DNA of 64,000 bases from DATJKD01 sp963728295 (lineage in GTDB: Bacteria; Pseudomonadota; Gammaproteobacteria; Steroidobacterales; Steroidobacteraceae): assembly GCA_963728295.1 (NCBI GenBank), contig CAVSKB010000024.1, positions 94,684 to 158,683 on the forward strand. The letters run 5' to 3'. The position numbers were made by a program, and so were the translations under genes. Position 1 is the stretch's first letter; every line of letters starts with the position of its first letter. This document shows positions 27,508 through 37,781 of the stretch, piece by piece. The notes under the pieces were generated by a model. That model was not told the origin of the DNA. It searched no databases and saw nothing but the letters and a program-made list of their open reading frames with translations.

Positions 27508-28906
27508 TCACCGCCCCGGTGCGTACCGTTCGGCGATCAACGCGTAGAGAGCGCGCACCGCCTGTGGCTCGGCGCCGACCGGCCGCCCCGGGCGCTCCTT
27601 GCCGTTCCAGGCATATAGATCGACGTGCAGCCAGTCCTGGGCCGGGGCGACGAAGCGGCGCAAGAACAGGGCGCCGATGATCGAACCAGCGAAGGTCGAG
27701 GCGGACACGTTGTTCACGTCCGCAACCTTGCTCGCGAGGTCTTCGTCGTAGCTACCCCAAAGCGGCATGTGCCAGAGCGGATCGGCCAGCCGGCGGCCGT
27801 GACGCAGCAGCGCCGCAACCGTGTCCTCGCGCGTGCCGTACAGCGCCGGCAGCTCGGGACCGAGCGCCACGCGCGCCGCACCAGTCAGTGTCGCAAGATC
27901 GACGATCAGATCGGGTGAGTCGTCGCCCGCGGCGGCCAGCCCGTCGCAGAGCACCAGACGTCCCTCGGCATCGGTGTTCCCCACCTCCACCGTGATGCCG
28001 CGGCGCGTGCGCAGGACATCACCGGGCCGGTAGGCATCGCCCGACACGGCGTTTTCCACCGCCGGGACCAGCACACGCAGGCGCACGGGCAGGCGGGCCC
28101 GCATGATCATTCGCGCGAGCGACAGCACGCAGGCAGCTCCTCCCATGTCCTTCTTCATCAGCAGCATGCCCGCCGCGGTCTTGAGGTCGAGCCCGCCGGA
28201 GTCGAAGCAGACGCCTTTGCCGACCAGCGTCAATTTCGGATGCGGAGCCTCACCCCAGCGAAGGTCGATCAAGCGGGGTCCGTGCGCCGCCGCGCGGCCC
28301 ACGGCATGTATGGCCGGATAACCTTTTGCAAGCTCGTCGCCTTCGACGATCGTGGTCTCTGCGCCGTGCTCGCGTGCAAGGCGTCACTGCCTCCGAGGCG
28401 AGCACCGCCGGATTCATGTCGGCCGCCGAGGTATTGATGAAGTCGCGCGCCATGGCGAGCGCGCTTGCCGCATTGCGCACGTACTCCATGTCCGCTTCCG
28501 CCGGCGGGGAGAGCAACGCGCCGCCGCCCGCCGTGCGGGGCGTGCTGCGATACCGCTCGAAGCGATAGCACCCCGTTGCCCAGCCCAGCGCAGCCGCGGT
28601 GGCTGCGTCACGCGGGAGAGCAGTCCCGATCCGCCACGACCCGGCCGGGAGGCGATCCGGAGCTCCGGCAATACTCCAGAGATCGAGATCAGCGACTGCG
28701 GCGAGCGGACCGAGGCCGAGTACGGCAGCACGCGGCGCGCCTTCGGCGTCGGGTACGACGACCAGCTGATGTCGCTCGGCGCGGAATCTGAGGGCGGTGA
28801 GCCAGCTCTGCGTCGCAGCGTCCTGCGCTCCATGCCAGGTCGCCAGCTCGCCTTCCGTGACCAGCCAGAGAGGACGCGCGCCCGGCGCGTCATGTTCGGT
28901 GAACAT
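27508..28906 (-). CDS. Leucyl aminopeptidase family M17, one frameshift
   Basis: Cytosolic di-zinc aminopeptidase. The N-terminal half starts at the ATG 28906 (MFTEHDAPGARPLWLVTEGE) and includes the ADMNPAVL block. Near 28380 one extra C shifts the frame; it continues LAREHGAETTIVEGDELAKG and then carries the catalytic core: LVGKGVCFDSGGLDLK, MKKDMGGAACVL with the metal-binding Lys/Asp, and the M17 signature NTDAEGRLVLCDGL. Restored length is about 465 residues, as for PepA/PepB. It is cotranscribed with the MFS gene (16-base gap) and divergent from ilvC-leu. Confidence 0.9.
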
Positions 28907-29017
28907 GCAGAAGACCCATCGGCTCGAACAGGTGATCCGGGAGCTTAGCGGATCACGCGGCGGTCGCTTCGGCGGCCGTATGCAGCCGCGCACAACTCGT
29001 GTCGTTTTGCACTGCGG

Positions 29018-29047
29018 TTGACAATCGCCCGCGCGCTGTGCTGCTAT
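29018..29047 (+). promoter_or_regulatory. Promoter of the ilvC-leuACDB operon
   Basis: Perfect -35 TTGACA at 29018-29023 and -10 TGCTAT at 29042-29047, spacing 18. Transcription would start near 29054, about 33 bases before the leader-peptide ATG. Its place upstream of the leader and attenuator supports the call. Confidence 0.65.
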
Positions 29048-29086
29048 CGACCGGCGGCGCCCAACGACAACGCCGACAGGACAGCG

Positions 29087-29194
29087 ATGGAGCGTCGAAG
29101 CACAGCTCTCCCTCCCGCGGCAGCCAATCGGCTGCCGGTCCTGCTGCTGCGACTTCCTGCCCTGCTTCTCACAGAGAGGTGCGGGGTCGGCTGA
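29087..29194 (+). CDS. Leucine-rich leader peptide of the ilv-leu operon
   Basis: A 35-codon open frame with an AGGA site 6 bases before its ATG. Nine codons are leucine, including two LLL runs at codons 19-21 and 26-28 with a further Leu at 23 between them. Codons 32-34 (TGC GGG GTC) contain the strand TGCGGGGT, which can pair with ACCCCGCA of the downstream terminator. The layout is that of ribosome-mediated attenuation: a ribosome stalled at the leucine codons leaves this strand free for the antiterminator, and a ribosome at the stop codon covers it and lets the terminator form. The peptide itself probably has no other role. Confidence 0.85.
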   Translation: MERRSTALPPAAANRLPVLLLRLPALLLTERCGVG

Positions 29195-29219
29195 CGGCGC
29201 GAACGCGCTGCACGAATCG

Positions 29220-29264
29220 AGAACCCCGCACCGGCCACAGGCCGACGCGGGGTTCTTGCGTTTT
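29220..29264 (+). terminator. Attenuator terminator upstream of ilvC
   Basis: Perfect 10-base-pair stem AGAACCCCGC (29220-29229) with GCGGGGTTCT (29247-29256), an inner CGGCC/GGCCG stem in the loop, then TGCGTTTT. The left arm can alternatively pair with TGCGGGGT at 29180-29187 inside the leader peptide gene, so terminator and antiterminator exclude each other. It ends 36 bases before the ilvC start. Confidence 0.85.
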
Positions 29265-29300
29265 GGACCGTGAGAAACCGGACTGATCCAGGAGATATCG

Positions 29301-30306
29301 ATGCGTGCCTATTCGAAGAAGGATGTGGACAAGAAAGCGCTGAAGGGCGCGCGGATCGCGATCCTGGGCTACGGCAGCCAGGGCCGCGCGCATGCGCTCA
29401 ACCTCAAGGACAGCGGGCTACGACGTGGTCGTGGGCGCCCGCACGACCGGCGAGAGCTGGAAGAAGGCGCGCAGGGATGGCCTCGCGGTCGCCGAGCCCG
29501 TAGATGCGGTCAAGGGCGCCGCACTGGTGGCCCTGCTGGTGCCCGACCTGGCGCAGCCGGCCGTCTACAAGGACATCCGCCGAGTCGCTGGAGCAGCGGC
29601 GCCGCCCTCCTCTTCGCGCACGGCTTCAATATGCACTTCAAGCAGATCCGCCCGCGCAAGGACCTCGACGTCGTCCTGATCGCGCCGAAGGGACCGGGCG
29701 ACCTCGTGCGACGCCAGTTCCAGCAGGGACGCGGCGTGCCCTGCCTGATCGCCGTAGGCCAGGATGCAACCGGCAAGGCGCATGCCAAGGCACTGGCCTA
29801 CGCCGACGGCATCGGCGGCACACGCGGCGGGCGTCATCGAGACGACGTTTGCCGAGGAAACCGAGACCGATCTGTTCGGCGAACAGGCCGTGCTCTGCGG
29901 CGGCGCCACCGAGCTGGTGGTGAAGGGTTATCGAAACGCTGGTCGAGGCCGGCTACCAGCCCGAAGTCGCTTACTACGAGTGCCTGCACGAGCTGAAGCT
30001 GATCGTCGACCTGCTGCACGAGGGCGGCATCGCGAAGATGCATCGCTTCATCTCCGAGACCGCGAAGTACGGCGACCTGACGCGCGGCCCGCGCATCGTC
30101 AACGCCAGGACCAAGAAGGAGATGAAGAAGATCCTGAGCGAAGTGCAGCAGGGCAAGTTCGCGCGCCAGTGGATCACGCGAGAACCGGACCGGGCGGCGC
30201 AAGTACACCCGCCTCCTCAAGCAGGATCTCGCGCATCCGATCGAGAAGGTCGGAGGGCGGCTGCGCGCGCGCATGCCCTGGCTCGAGCGAAGCGCGGTAG
30301 GCCGAC

Positions 30307-30314
<8 letters not shown>
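29301..30314 (+). CDS. ilvC: Ketol-acid reductoisomerase IlvC, multiple frameshifts
   Basis: NADPH-dependent second enzyme of valine/isoleucine synthesis. The full length (1014 bases, about 337 residues) and all landmarks are present but spread over three frames: ARIAILGYGSQGRAHALNLK (Rossmann motif), LLFAHGFNMHFKQI, VLIAPKGPGDLVRRQF, ETDLFGEQAVLCGGATELV, YYECLHELKLIVDLLHEGGI with metal/substrate residues, and FISETAKYGDLTRGPRI. Removing one G or C at each of six places (near 29412, 29583, 29603, 29828, 29935, 30180) restores one frame ending at 30314. The clean restoration indicates sequencing error rather than a pseudogene. It overlaps leuA by 8 bases. Confidence 0.93.
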
Positions 30315-31910
<1,596 letters not shown>

Positions 31911-31922
31911 CGACGAGCACAC

Positions 31923-33333
31923 GTGGACAGTCGACCCCGCACGCTCTTCGACAAGGTCTGGGACCGGCACGTCGTAGTCCCCGAGACGGCGGAGGCTCCG
32001 GCCGTGCTGTACGTCGATCTGCACCTGGTGCACGAGGTCACATCGCCGCAGGCGTTCGACGTGCTGCGCAGCCGCGGACTGCGGCTGCGCCGGCCGGACC
32101 GGACCCTGGCGACCATGGACCACTCGACGCCGACGGACCCGGCGCAGATCGCCGGTCGCGTGCCGATCGCCGTCGAATCCGCCGCACGGCAGGTGCGTCA
32201 GCTCACGCTCAACTGCGCGGAGTTCGGGGTTGAGCTCCTCGGGATGCAGGACGACCGGCGCGGCATCGTGCACATCATCGGTCCAGAGCTCGGCGTTACC
32301 CAGCCGGGACGCACCATCGTCTGCGGCGACAGCCACACGAGCACCCACGGTGCGTTCGGCGCGCTCGCCTTCGGCATCGGGACCACTGAGGTCGGGCACG
32401 TGTTCGCGACGCAATGCCTGCTGCAACGCCGGCCGCGGACGATGACGGTCGACGTTACCGGCCACCTCGGTCCGGGCATCACCGCCAAAGACCTGGCGCT
32501 CGCGATCATCGCTCGCATCGGCGTCAACGGCGGAACCGGTCACGTGATCGAGTACCTGGGTTCCGGGATCGAAGCGCTGTCGATGGATGAGCGCATGACG
32601 GTCTGCAACATGTCGATCGAAGCGGGGGCGCGTGCCGGCATGGTCGCGGTGGACGAGACCACCATCCAGTATCTGCAGGGACGGCCGCGGGCGCCGGCCG
32701 GCGACGACTGGGAACGGGCGGTCGCCGACTGGCGAACGCTGCGCTCCGATCCCGGCGCACATTTCGACCGCCGGGTGAGCCATGCCGCCGATGCGGTCGA
32801 ACCGATGATCACATACGGCACTCATCCTGGGATGGTGGTGCCGATCGGCGGTTGCGTGCCGGATCGCCCCGGAGACGCCGCCCACGCAAAGTCGCTCACG
32901 TACATGGGTCTGCAACCGGGAGAACGCCTGCGGGACAAGCCGATCCAGGCCGTATTCATCGGCAGCTGCACCAATGCGCGGCTGTCGGACCTCGAGCTCG
33001 CGGCCAAGGTGTTCGCCGGCCGCCGCGTCGCGCCCGGCGTCCGCGTGCTCATCGTTCCGGGCTCGCAGAGCGTAAAGCGCGCAGCCGAGGCGTCGCGGTT
33101 TGGCAAAGATATTTCTCGACGCCGGCGCCGAATGGCGCGAATCCGGCTGCTCGATGTGTCTCGGAATGAACGGCGACACCGTGGAGCCCGGTCACTACTG
33201 CGTGAGCACCAGCAACCGTAACTTCGAGGGGCGCCAGGGCAAGGGCGCGCGTACGCTGCTCGCGAGCCCCGCTGCGGCCGCGGCGGCCGCGGTGCGAGGC
33301 CGTATCACCGATCCGCGCGAATTCCTGCACTGA
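31923..33333 (+). CDS. leuC: 3-isopropylmalate dehydratase large subunit LeuC, one frameshift
   Basis: Fe-S isomerase that with LeuD converts 2- to 3-isopropylmalate. It starts at GTG 31923 (SRPRTLFDKVWDRHVV). Family features are GDSHTSTHGAFGALAFGIGT, the first cluster cysteine in FIGSCTNARLSDLE, and the CxxC pair in ESGCSMCLGMNGD. Near 33104 an extra G shifts the frame just before AKIFLDAGAEWRESGCSMC; the end is at 33333. Restored length is about 470 residues, as expected. Confidence 0.94.
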
Positions 33334-33343
33334 GCAGCGAGCC

Positions 33344-33919
33344 GTGGAACCGGTCACCATCATCCGTTCCATCACGGTCGTGTTCCCGGCGGCCAATATC
33401 GATACCGACCAGATAATCCCCGCGCGCTATCTGACGACCACTTCGCGAGGGCAACTGGGCGGAGCTCTCTTCGCCGACTGGCGCTACGACGCATCGGGTC
33501 ATCCGCGTCCGGACTTCGCGCTCAATCAGCCGCAGGTGCAGGGCAGCCGGATCCTGGTCGCCGGGCGCAACTTCGGCTGCGGTTCCTCGCGTGAGCACGC
33601 CGCCTGGGCGCTGCACGACTGGGGATTCCGCGCGGTGATCAGCATCGAGATCGCCGACATCTTCCGGGGCAACAGCCTCAAGAATGGGCTCCTGCCCATC
33701 GTCGTCGGCGAGGAAGCGCATCGCTGGCTGCTTGGCCATCCGGGTGCCGAGGTCGAGATCGATCTGCCTGCGTCATGCATCAGGCTGCCCGGCGGCACGG
33801 TCGTGCCGTTTCCCCTCGAGCCCTTTGCCCGTCATTGCCTCATGAACGGGATCGATGAGCTCGGATTCCTGCTTGCGCAAAGCGACGCAATCGGGCGGCA
33901 CGAGCAGCGTACCGGATGA
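33344..33919 (+). CDS. leuD: 3-isopropylmalate dehydratase small subunit LeuD
   Basis: 191 residues, starting at GTG 33344, 10 bases after leuC. It contains the swivelling-domain motifs NIDTDQIIPARYL, ILVAGRNFGCGSSREHAAWA and FRGNSLKNGLLPI typical of LeuD. It forms the active isomerase with LeuC. The stop overlaps the leuB ATG (33916-33919). Confidence 0.95.
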   Translation: MEPVTIIRSITVVFPAANIDTDQIIPARYLTTTSRGQLGGALFADWRYDASGHPRPDFALNQPQVQGSRILVAGRNFGCGSSREHAAWALHDWGFRAVISIEIADIFRGNSLKNGLLPIVVGEEAHRWLLGHPGAEVEIDLPASCIRLPGGTVVPFPLEPFARHCLMNGIDELGFLLAQSDAIGRHEQRTG

Positions 33920-34986
33920 AGGCGCGGATCGCGGTACTGGGCGGCGACGGGATCGGGCCGGAGGTGACCGCAGTCGCGGTCGCCGTGCTGCGGACGGCCG
34001 CGACGCGTTTCGAGCATCAGTTTGAATTCAGCGAAGCCCTTATCGGCGGGGCCGCCATCGATGCCACAGGCTCCCCGCTGCCGCCGCGCACGGTTGCGGC
34101 CTGTCGCGACAGCGACGCTGTGCTGCTCGGCGCCGTCGGCGGGCCACAGTGGTCCGCGCCTGGTGCGCGCGTGCGACCGGAACAGGGACTGCTCGAGCTC
34201 CGAAGCACGCTCGGCCTCTTCGCGAACCTCCGGCCGGTGCGCGTACTCCCTTCGATGCTGGAGTCGTCCCCGCTCAAGTCCGAAGTCGTACGCGATGTCG
34301 ACATCATGGTCGTGCGCGAGCTGACCGGAGGTATCTACTTCGGCCGCAAGAAGCGCACGGCGCGCGAAGCCGAGGATGTCTGCAGCTACACCGCCGCGGA
34401 AATAGAGCGTGTCACGCGTGTCGCGGCACAGCTCGCCATGAAGCGTAGCCGGCGCCTGGTGTCGATCGACAAGGCGAACGTGCTTGAAACCTCGCGGCTC
34501 TGGCGGGAAGTAGTCGAGCGCGTGGTCCACGCCGAATTTCCGCAGGTGGCGCTCGAGCACATGCTGGTCGATGCGGCGGCGATGCACCTGCTGCGCGCGC
34601 CGCGCACGTTCGACGTGCTCCTGACCGAGAACATGTTCGGCGACATCCTCACCGACGAAGCGTCGATGCTCGCGGGCTCGCTCGGTCTCCTGCCCTCTGC
34701 ATCCCTTGGCGCATCGAGGCTCGGTGTCTACGAGCCCATACATGGCTCCGCGCCCGACATCGCCGGACGCGGAATCGCCAATCCATACGGCGCAATCCTG
34801 AGCGCTGCACTGCTGCTGCGGCACTCACTCGAACTCGAGGCCGAAGCGACCGCCGTCGAGACTGCTGTCGTCCGGGCGCTGGATGCGGGTGCACGAACCG
34901 CCGATATGGCCGCGGCAGGGCAGGAAGTGCTGGGATCGGCTGCGGTCGGCGATCGCGTAATTCAGTACCTTCAGACAGATCAATAA
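33916..34986 (+). CDS. leuB: 3-isopropylmalate dehydrogenase LeuB
   Basis: 356 residues, NAD-dependent oxidative decarboxylase of the leucine pathway. Motifs: VLGGDGIGPEVTAVAVAVL, LLGAVGGPQWS, ELTGGIYFGRKK with the catalytic-region residues, VDAAAMHLL, and the dehydrogenase signature NMFGDILTDEASMLAGSLGL. It is the last gene of ilvC-leuACDB; the gene order C-D-B after leuA is usual in beta/gammaproteobacteria. ilvG, ilvM or ilvA genes are not found between ilvC and leuA. Confidence 0.96.
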   Translation: MKARIAVLGGDGIGPEVTAVAVAVLRTAATRFEHQFEFSEALIGGAAIDATGSPLPPRTVAACRDSDAVLLGAVGGPQWSAPGARVRPEQGLLELRSTLGLFANLRPVRVLPSMLESSPLKSEVVRDVDIMVVRELTGGIYFGRKKRTAREAEDVCSYTAAEIERVTRVAAQLAMKRSRRLVSIDKANVLETSRLWREVVERVVHAEFPQVALEHMLVDAAAMHLLRAPRTFDVLLTENMFGDILTDEASMLAGSLGLLPSASLGASRLGVYEPIHGSAPDIAGRGIANPYGAILSAALLLRHSLELEAEATAVETAVVRALDAGARTADMAAAGQEVLGSAAVGDRVIQYLQTDQ

Positions 34987-35088
34987 GTTACAAATACTTA
35001 TTCTAGTCTGATGTTAGGCACACCCCGGGCCCGGAGGCCGGCCGGATTTCCGGTGTACAACCGTCAAAAAGCCGGCGCTATACTGCGC

Positions 35089-35240
35089 GTCCGCAGGGGT
35101 ACCACCCCTGCCACCCTGGTCCCAGGGATGTCTTCGCGACGAGTGATGCGGACTTGAGTCGGGTTAGTCAACGCCTCATGGACTGAGGCTGCTCGGGTCC
35201 CGTCCCGGAAGGCCGGCGTAACCGCCGGCCTTCTTTTTTT
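35089..35240 (+). ncRNA. Candidate small RNA between leuB and metB
   Basis: About 150 bases with its own signals: -10 TATACT at 35079-35084, then structured RNA, then a strong terminator. Perfect hairpins are CAGGGGT/ACCCCTG (35094-35110), CCCTGG/CCAGGG (35114-35127) and GCCTCA/TGAGGC (35173-35189, loop UGGAC). GTCCGCA (35089-35095) can pair with TGCGGAC (35147-35153). Four GGA motifs occur, one as AGGGAUGU, which fits the CsrA consensus ARGGAUGU, and one inside a hairpin loop. I do not recognise the family. A CsrA/RsmA-binding RNA is a guess; a structured leuB 3' UTR is an alternative. Confidence 0.5.
35209..35240 (+). terminator. Rho-independent terminator of the candidate sRNA / leu operon
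   Basis: 10-base-pair GC-rich stem AAGGCCGGCG / CGCCGGCCTT with loop TAAC, followed by TTCTTTTTTT overlapping the stem end. It is oriented for the plus strand. It lies 10 bases from the metB stop and may also slow transcription coming from the minus strand. Confidence 0.9.
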
Positions 35241-35249
35241 CCGAAGCGT

Positions 35250-36407
35250 TCAACGCGATGCGGCGAGAGCTCGCTCGAGGTCGCGCACCAGATCGTCACC
35301 ATCCTCGATACCGATCGAGAGCCGCAGCAGCCCGTCGGTGATACCGGCCCGCGCCCTGGCCTCGGGCGCCATTGCCGCGTGCGTCATGCTGGCCGGATGT
35401 GCGACCAGGCTCTCGACACCGCCCAGCGATTCCGCCAGTGAGAAGTGCTCGAGCGCCTGGAGAAATGCGGGCACGCGGCCCAGACCGCCGGAGAGCTCGA
35501 AGCTCACCATCGCGCCGAAGCCCTGTTGCTGCTCCCGCGCCAGCTCGTGACCAGGGTGTTGCGGAAGTCCGGGGTAGTACACACGCTCGATGGCCGGATG
35601 CGCGGCTAGCATCGTTGCCACGCGCGTGGCGTTCTCGCCGTGAATTCGCATGCGTGCGTGCAGAGTGCGCAGGCCTCGCAGGGTCAGGTAGGCGTCGAAG
35701 GGCGCACCAGTTGCGCCGATGCAGTTGCCCCACCACGCGAATCGCTCGTGCAGCTCCCGCGTGGCGGCGATCACCGCGCCGCCGACCACGTCACTGTGGC
35801 CGTTCAGATACTTGGTGGTCGAGTGGACGACGGCATCCGCACCCAGTCGCAACGGCTTCTGCCACACGGGCGACAGAAACGTATTGTCGGCGACCACCAG
35901 CGCGCCTGCGTTGCGGCCTGCGCGGGCCGCCGCTGCGATGTCGACGATGCGCAACAACGGGTTCGAGGGCGTCTCGATCCAAACGAGTGCGGGTCGCTCC
36001 TCGAGGGCGGCCGCGAGCGACTCCTGATGCGCGAACTCGACGAAGCGCACGCGCAACGCCGCGCGCTCCTGCAACGCGTTGAACAACCGGTAGGTGCCCC
36101 CGTAGCAGTCGTGGGGGACGACGGCGAGATCGTCAGGCCGGAATAGCTGGGCAACCAGCGTCACAGCCGCCATGCCCGACGAGGTGATCACCGCCCCTGC
36201 CCCGCCTTCGAGATCGGCGAGAGCGCCTGCGAGCGCGTCGCGCGTCGGGTTGCCGGATCGCGAGTAGTCGTAACCGCGTTTCTGCCCGAAGCCGGCAAAC
36301 GCGAAGGTCGATGTCAGGTGTATGGGTGGGACGACCGCCCCGTGCTGGGTGTCGGTCTCGAGGGCGGCGCGCACGGCGCGCGTGGTTTCGTTAGCTGCTT
36401 GGGTCAT
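35250..36407 (-). CDS. metB: Cystathionine gamma-synthase / O-acylhomoserine sulfhydrylase family (MetB-like)
   Basis: 385-residue PLP enzyme of methionine synthesis. Motifs: YDYSRSGNPTRDALAGALAD, ITSSGMAAV, YGGTYRLFN, WIETPSNPLLRIVDI, VVADNTFLSPVWQKPL, and the PLP-lysine region HSTTKYLNGHSDVVGGAV, which favours cystathionine gamma-synthase over the sulfhydrylase branch. The ATG at 36407 overlaps the metX stop (ATGA). The frame remains open upstream across metX, but that is a shadow. With metX it forms a two-gene operon behind a SAM riboswitch. Confidence 0.88.
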   Translation of the reverse strand: MTQAANETTRAVRAALETDTQHGAVVPPIHLTSTFAFAGFGQKRGYDYSRSGNPTRDALAGALADLEGGAGAVITSSGMAAVTLVAQLFRPDDLAVVPHDCYGGTYRLFNALQERAALRVRFVEFAHQESLAAALEERPALVWIETPSNPLLRIVDIAAAARAGRNAGALVVADNTFLSPVWQKPLRLGADAVVHSTTKYLNGHSDVVGGAVIAATRELHERFAWWGNCIGATGAPFDAYLTLRGLRTLHARMRIHGENATRVATMLAAHPAIERVYYPGLPQHPGHELAREQQQGFGAMVSFELSGGLGRVPAFLQALEHFSLAESLGGVESLVAHPASMTHAAMAPEARARAGITDGLLRLSIGIEDGDDLVRDLERALAASR

Positions 36408-37438
36408 GTGTCTGCCAGTGCCTGCGCGATCACGCCGCCCAGGACCTCCTTCTCCTTGAGAAATGCATCGTGGCCGTACGACGAACTGATCTCGACCAGC
36501 CGCGCCCCGCCGCCGAGCGCGTCGCGCAAAGCGCGCATATCGGCGAGCGGTACCAGCTGATCCTCGGTCACCGCGAGCAGCGTTGCGGGCACGCGGATCG
36601 ACGCCGGGTCGACGCAATGCAGATCGATCGACTCGGACAGGCAGACGAAGGACTCCGGTCGGTATCGGCTGGCGTAGTCTTCCCCGCGCGCAAGCAGATA
36701 CGACTCGACCGGAAACCGAAAGCCGTCCGCGCCGCGTTCGGCCGTGCCGGTAAAGCGCTCCTCGAATTCGCGGGCCGAGCGGTAGGTCGCCATCGCCAGC
36801 GCCCTTGCCAGCACGAGACCTCGCGGACCCTCCCCGTGCCCCAGGGAATAGCGGACGATGGCGCGCTGCACGCTCCGCCACGCCGTCGACATCGGATGCG
36901 TGCGGTGCGCCGCGCTGATCACCACCGCGTGGCGCAGCCGGTCCGGAAAGCGTTCGGCAAAGGCAAGTGCCACCATCCCGCCGTAGGAGGCGCCGATGCA
37001 GGCCGCGAGCTCCACTAGCCCTAAGCGGTCGAGCACATGCCGCAGGATCCAGGCCTGGTCGTAGCTGCTCACGCTCGGAAATCGCTCGCCCTCCCTGGGG
37101 CCACTGCTCTCGTGGCTGCCACCCAGGAAATCGATCCCGAGCACGCGGAAACGGTCGCTGTCGAGCGCCCGGCCGGGTCCAGCGATCTCGCTCCACCAGC
37201 CGGGCGCATCCTCGCCATCGCAGACGATACGGCCCGATGAAATACCGCCCATCGCGGCGACGACCGGGCCCGCAAGTCCCTGCAGACGCCAGGCGATGCG
37301 AAGTGGTGCCACTCGTCCACCGTGCTCGAGCACGAGCCCGTCCTCGAGGACGATCACGCCGTCGCGCAGACCGTGGCGCGCCGGAGCTTCGGGGGAGCGT
37401 GACTGCGGTGAAATGGCTTCGGGCGCGGCGGCGGACAT
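36404..37438 (-). CDS. metX: Homoserine/serine O-acyltransferase, MetX-type alpha/beta hydrolase
   Basis: 344 residues from the ATG at 37438; the frame is open to a GTG at 37540 but the extra residues look unstructured and would lie in the RNA leader. The catalytic nucleophile is in CIGASYGGMVALAF, the acid in VTEDQLVPLADM and the His in SSYGHDAFLKEKE. The GASYGGM form, rather than GGSLGGM, is known from Xanthomonas-type enzymes whose acyl donor may be succinyl-CoA and whose acceptor may be homoserine or serine, so the exact reaction cannot be set from sequence alone. It supplies the acylated substrate of metB. Confidence 0.82.
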   Translation of the reverse strand: MSAAAPEAISPQSRSPEAPARHGLRDGVIVLEDGLVLEHGGRVAPLRIAWRLQGLAGPVVAAMGGISSGRIVCDGEDAPGWWSEIAGPGRALDSDRFRVLGIDFLGGSHESSGPREGERFPSVSSYDQAWILRHVLDRLGLVELAACIGASYGGMVALAFAERFPDRLRHAVVISAAHRTHPMSTAWRSVQRAIVRYSLGHGEGPRGLVLARALAMATYRSAREFEERFTGTAERGADGFRFPVESYLLARGEDYASRYRPESFVCLSESIDLHCVDPASIRVPATLLAVTEDQLVPLADMRALRDALGGGARLVEISSSYGHDAFLKEKEVLGGVIAQALADT

Positions 37439-37545
37439 GAACTCGCAGTCTCCAGTAGCCTTGCGGCCGGGTGGCTCGAGTTCTCCTGACGCGCCGCTGG
37501 ACGGTTGCCGTGAGGACAACCCGCCCGGGGGCGGGGTCACGACAA

Positions 37546-37657
37546 CTCATCTGTCGGCGGACTGACGTCCCCGTGGAGTTGGCACCTGTGCGGAACACGG
37601 AGGTTCCGTCGGTTGCCCCGGCGTCGCTGGGCCAGTCCCTCAGCCGGTCTCGATGAG
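37546..37657 (-). promoter_or_regulatory. SAM-I (S-box) riboswitch upstream of metX-metB
   Basis: Read on the minus strand, CTCATC (37657-37652) and GATGAG (37551-37546) close stem P1. Between them is the S-box core: GAGGGACUGGCCC, then GCCGGGGCAACC, a GGAAC/GUUCC hairpin, then GGUGCCAACUCCAC. These match the conserved SAM-I aptamer. The 3' side leads to a GC-rich hairpin (CCCGCC/GGCGGG, about 37517-37532) with no U-run, and then the metX start 108 bases after the aptamer. Binding of SAM should lower metX-metB expression; whether by termination or by blocking translation is not clear. Confidence 0.9.
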
Positions 37658-37664
37658 CGTCCTG

Positions 37665-37670
37665 AGTGTA
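37665..37670 (-). promoter_or_regulatory. -10 element of the riboswitch-metXB transcript
   Basis: TACACT on the minus strand, ending 8 bases before the first base of P1, so transcription would start at the aptamer. No convincing -35 is seen. Confidence 0.45.
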
Positions 37671-37750
37671 CGCGAAAAGGTCAGGCCGGACCATTTCCGG
37701 GGACAGCCGGAGCCGGCGTCACCCCTGCGGTGGCCCCTGGGCTGTTCGTA

Positions 37751-37778
37751 TGTAATAATGCGCTAATACGTTATTACA
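37751..37778 (+). promoter_or_regulatory. Candidate HisR operator overlapping the his promoter
   Basis: AT-rich palindrome in a GC-rich region: TGTAATAA (37751-37758) and TTATTACA (37771-37778), perfect 8-base arms, 12-base spacer containing the direct repeat TAATGCG/TAATACG. It ends 3 bases before the hisR ATG and overlaps probable -10 sequences (TAATAC). Position and symmetry suggest autorepression of hisR-hisGDCBHAFI by the TrpR-family protein. Confidence 0.65.
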
Positions 37779-37781
37779 CCG

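Noticed and set aside
35089..35240. 6S RNA
   Set aside because: The stretch GCTGCTCGGGTCCCGTCC vaguely recalls part of 6S, but the overall fold (several local hairpins, no long closing stem with central bubble) does not fit.
35250..37694. Apparent 814-residue fusion protein on the minus strand
   Set aside because: Only the last 385 codons are MetB; the upstream part is metX read in the wrong frame and the riboswitch leader.
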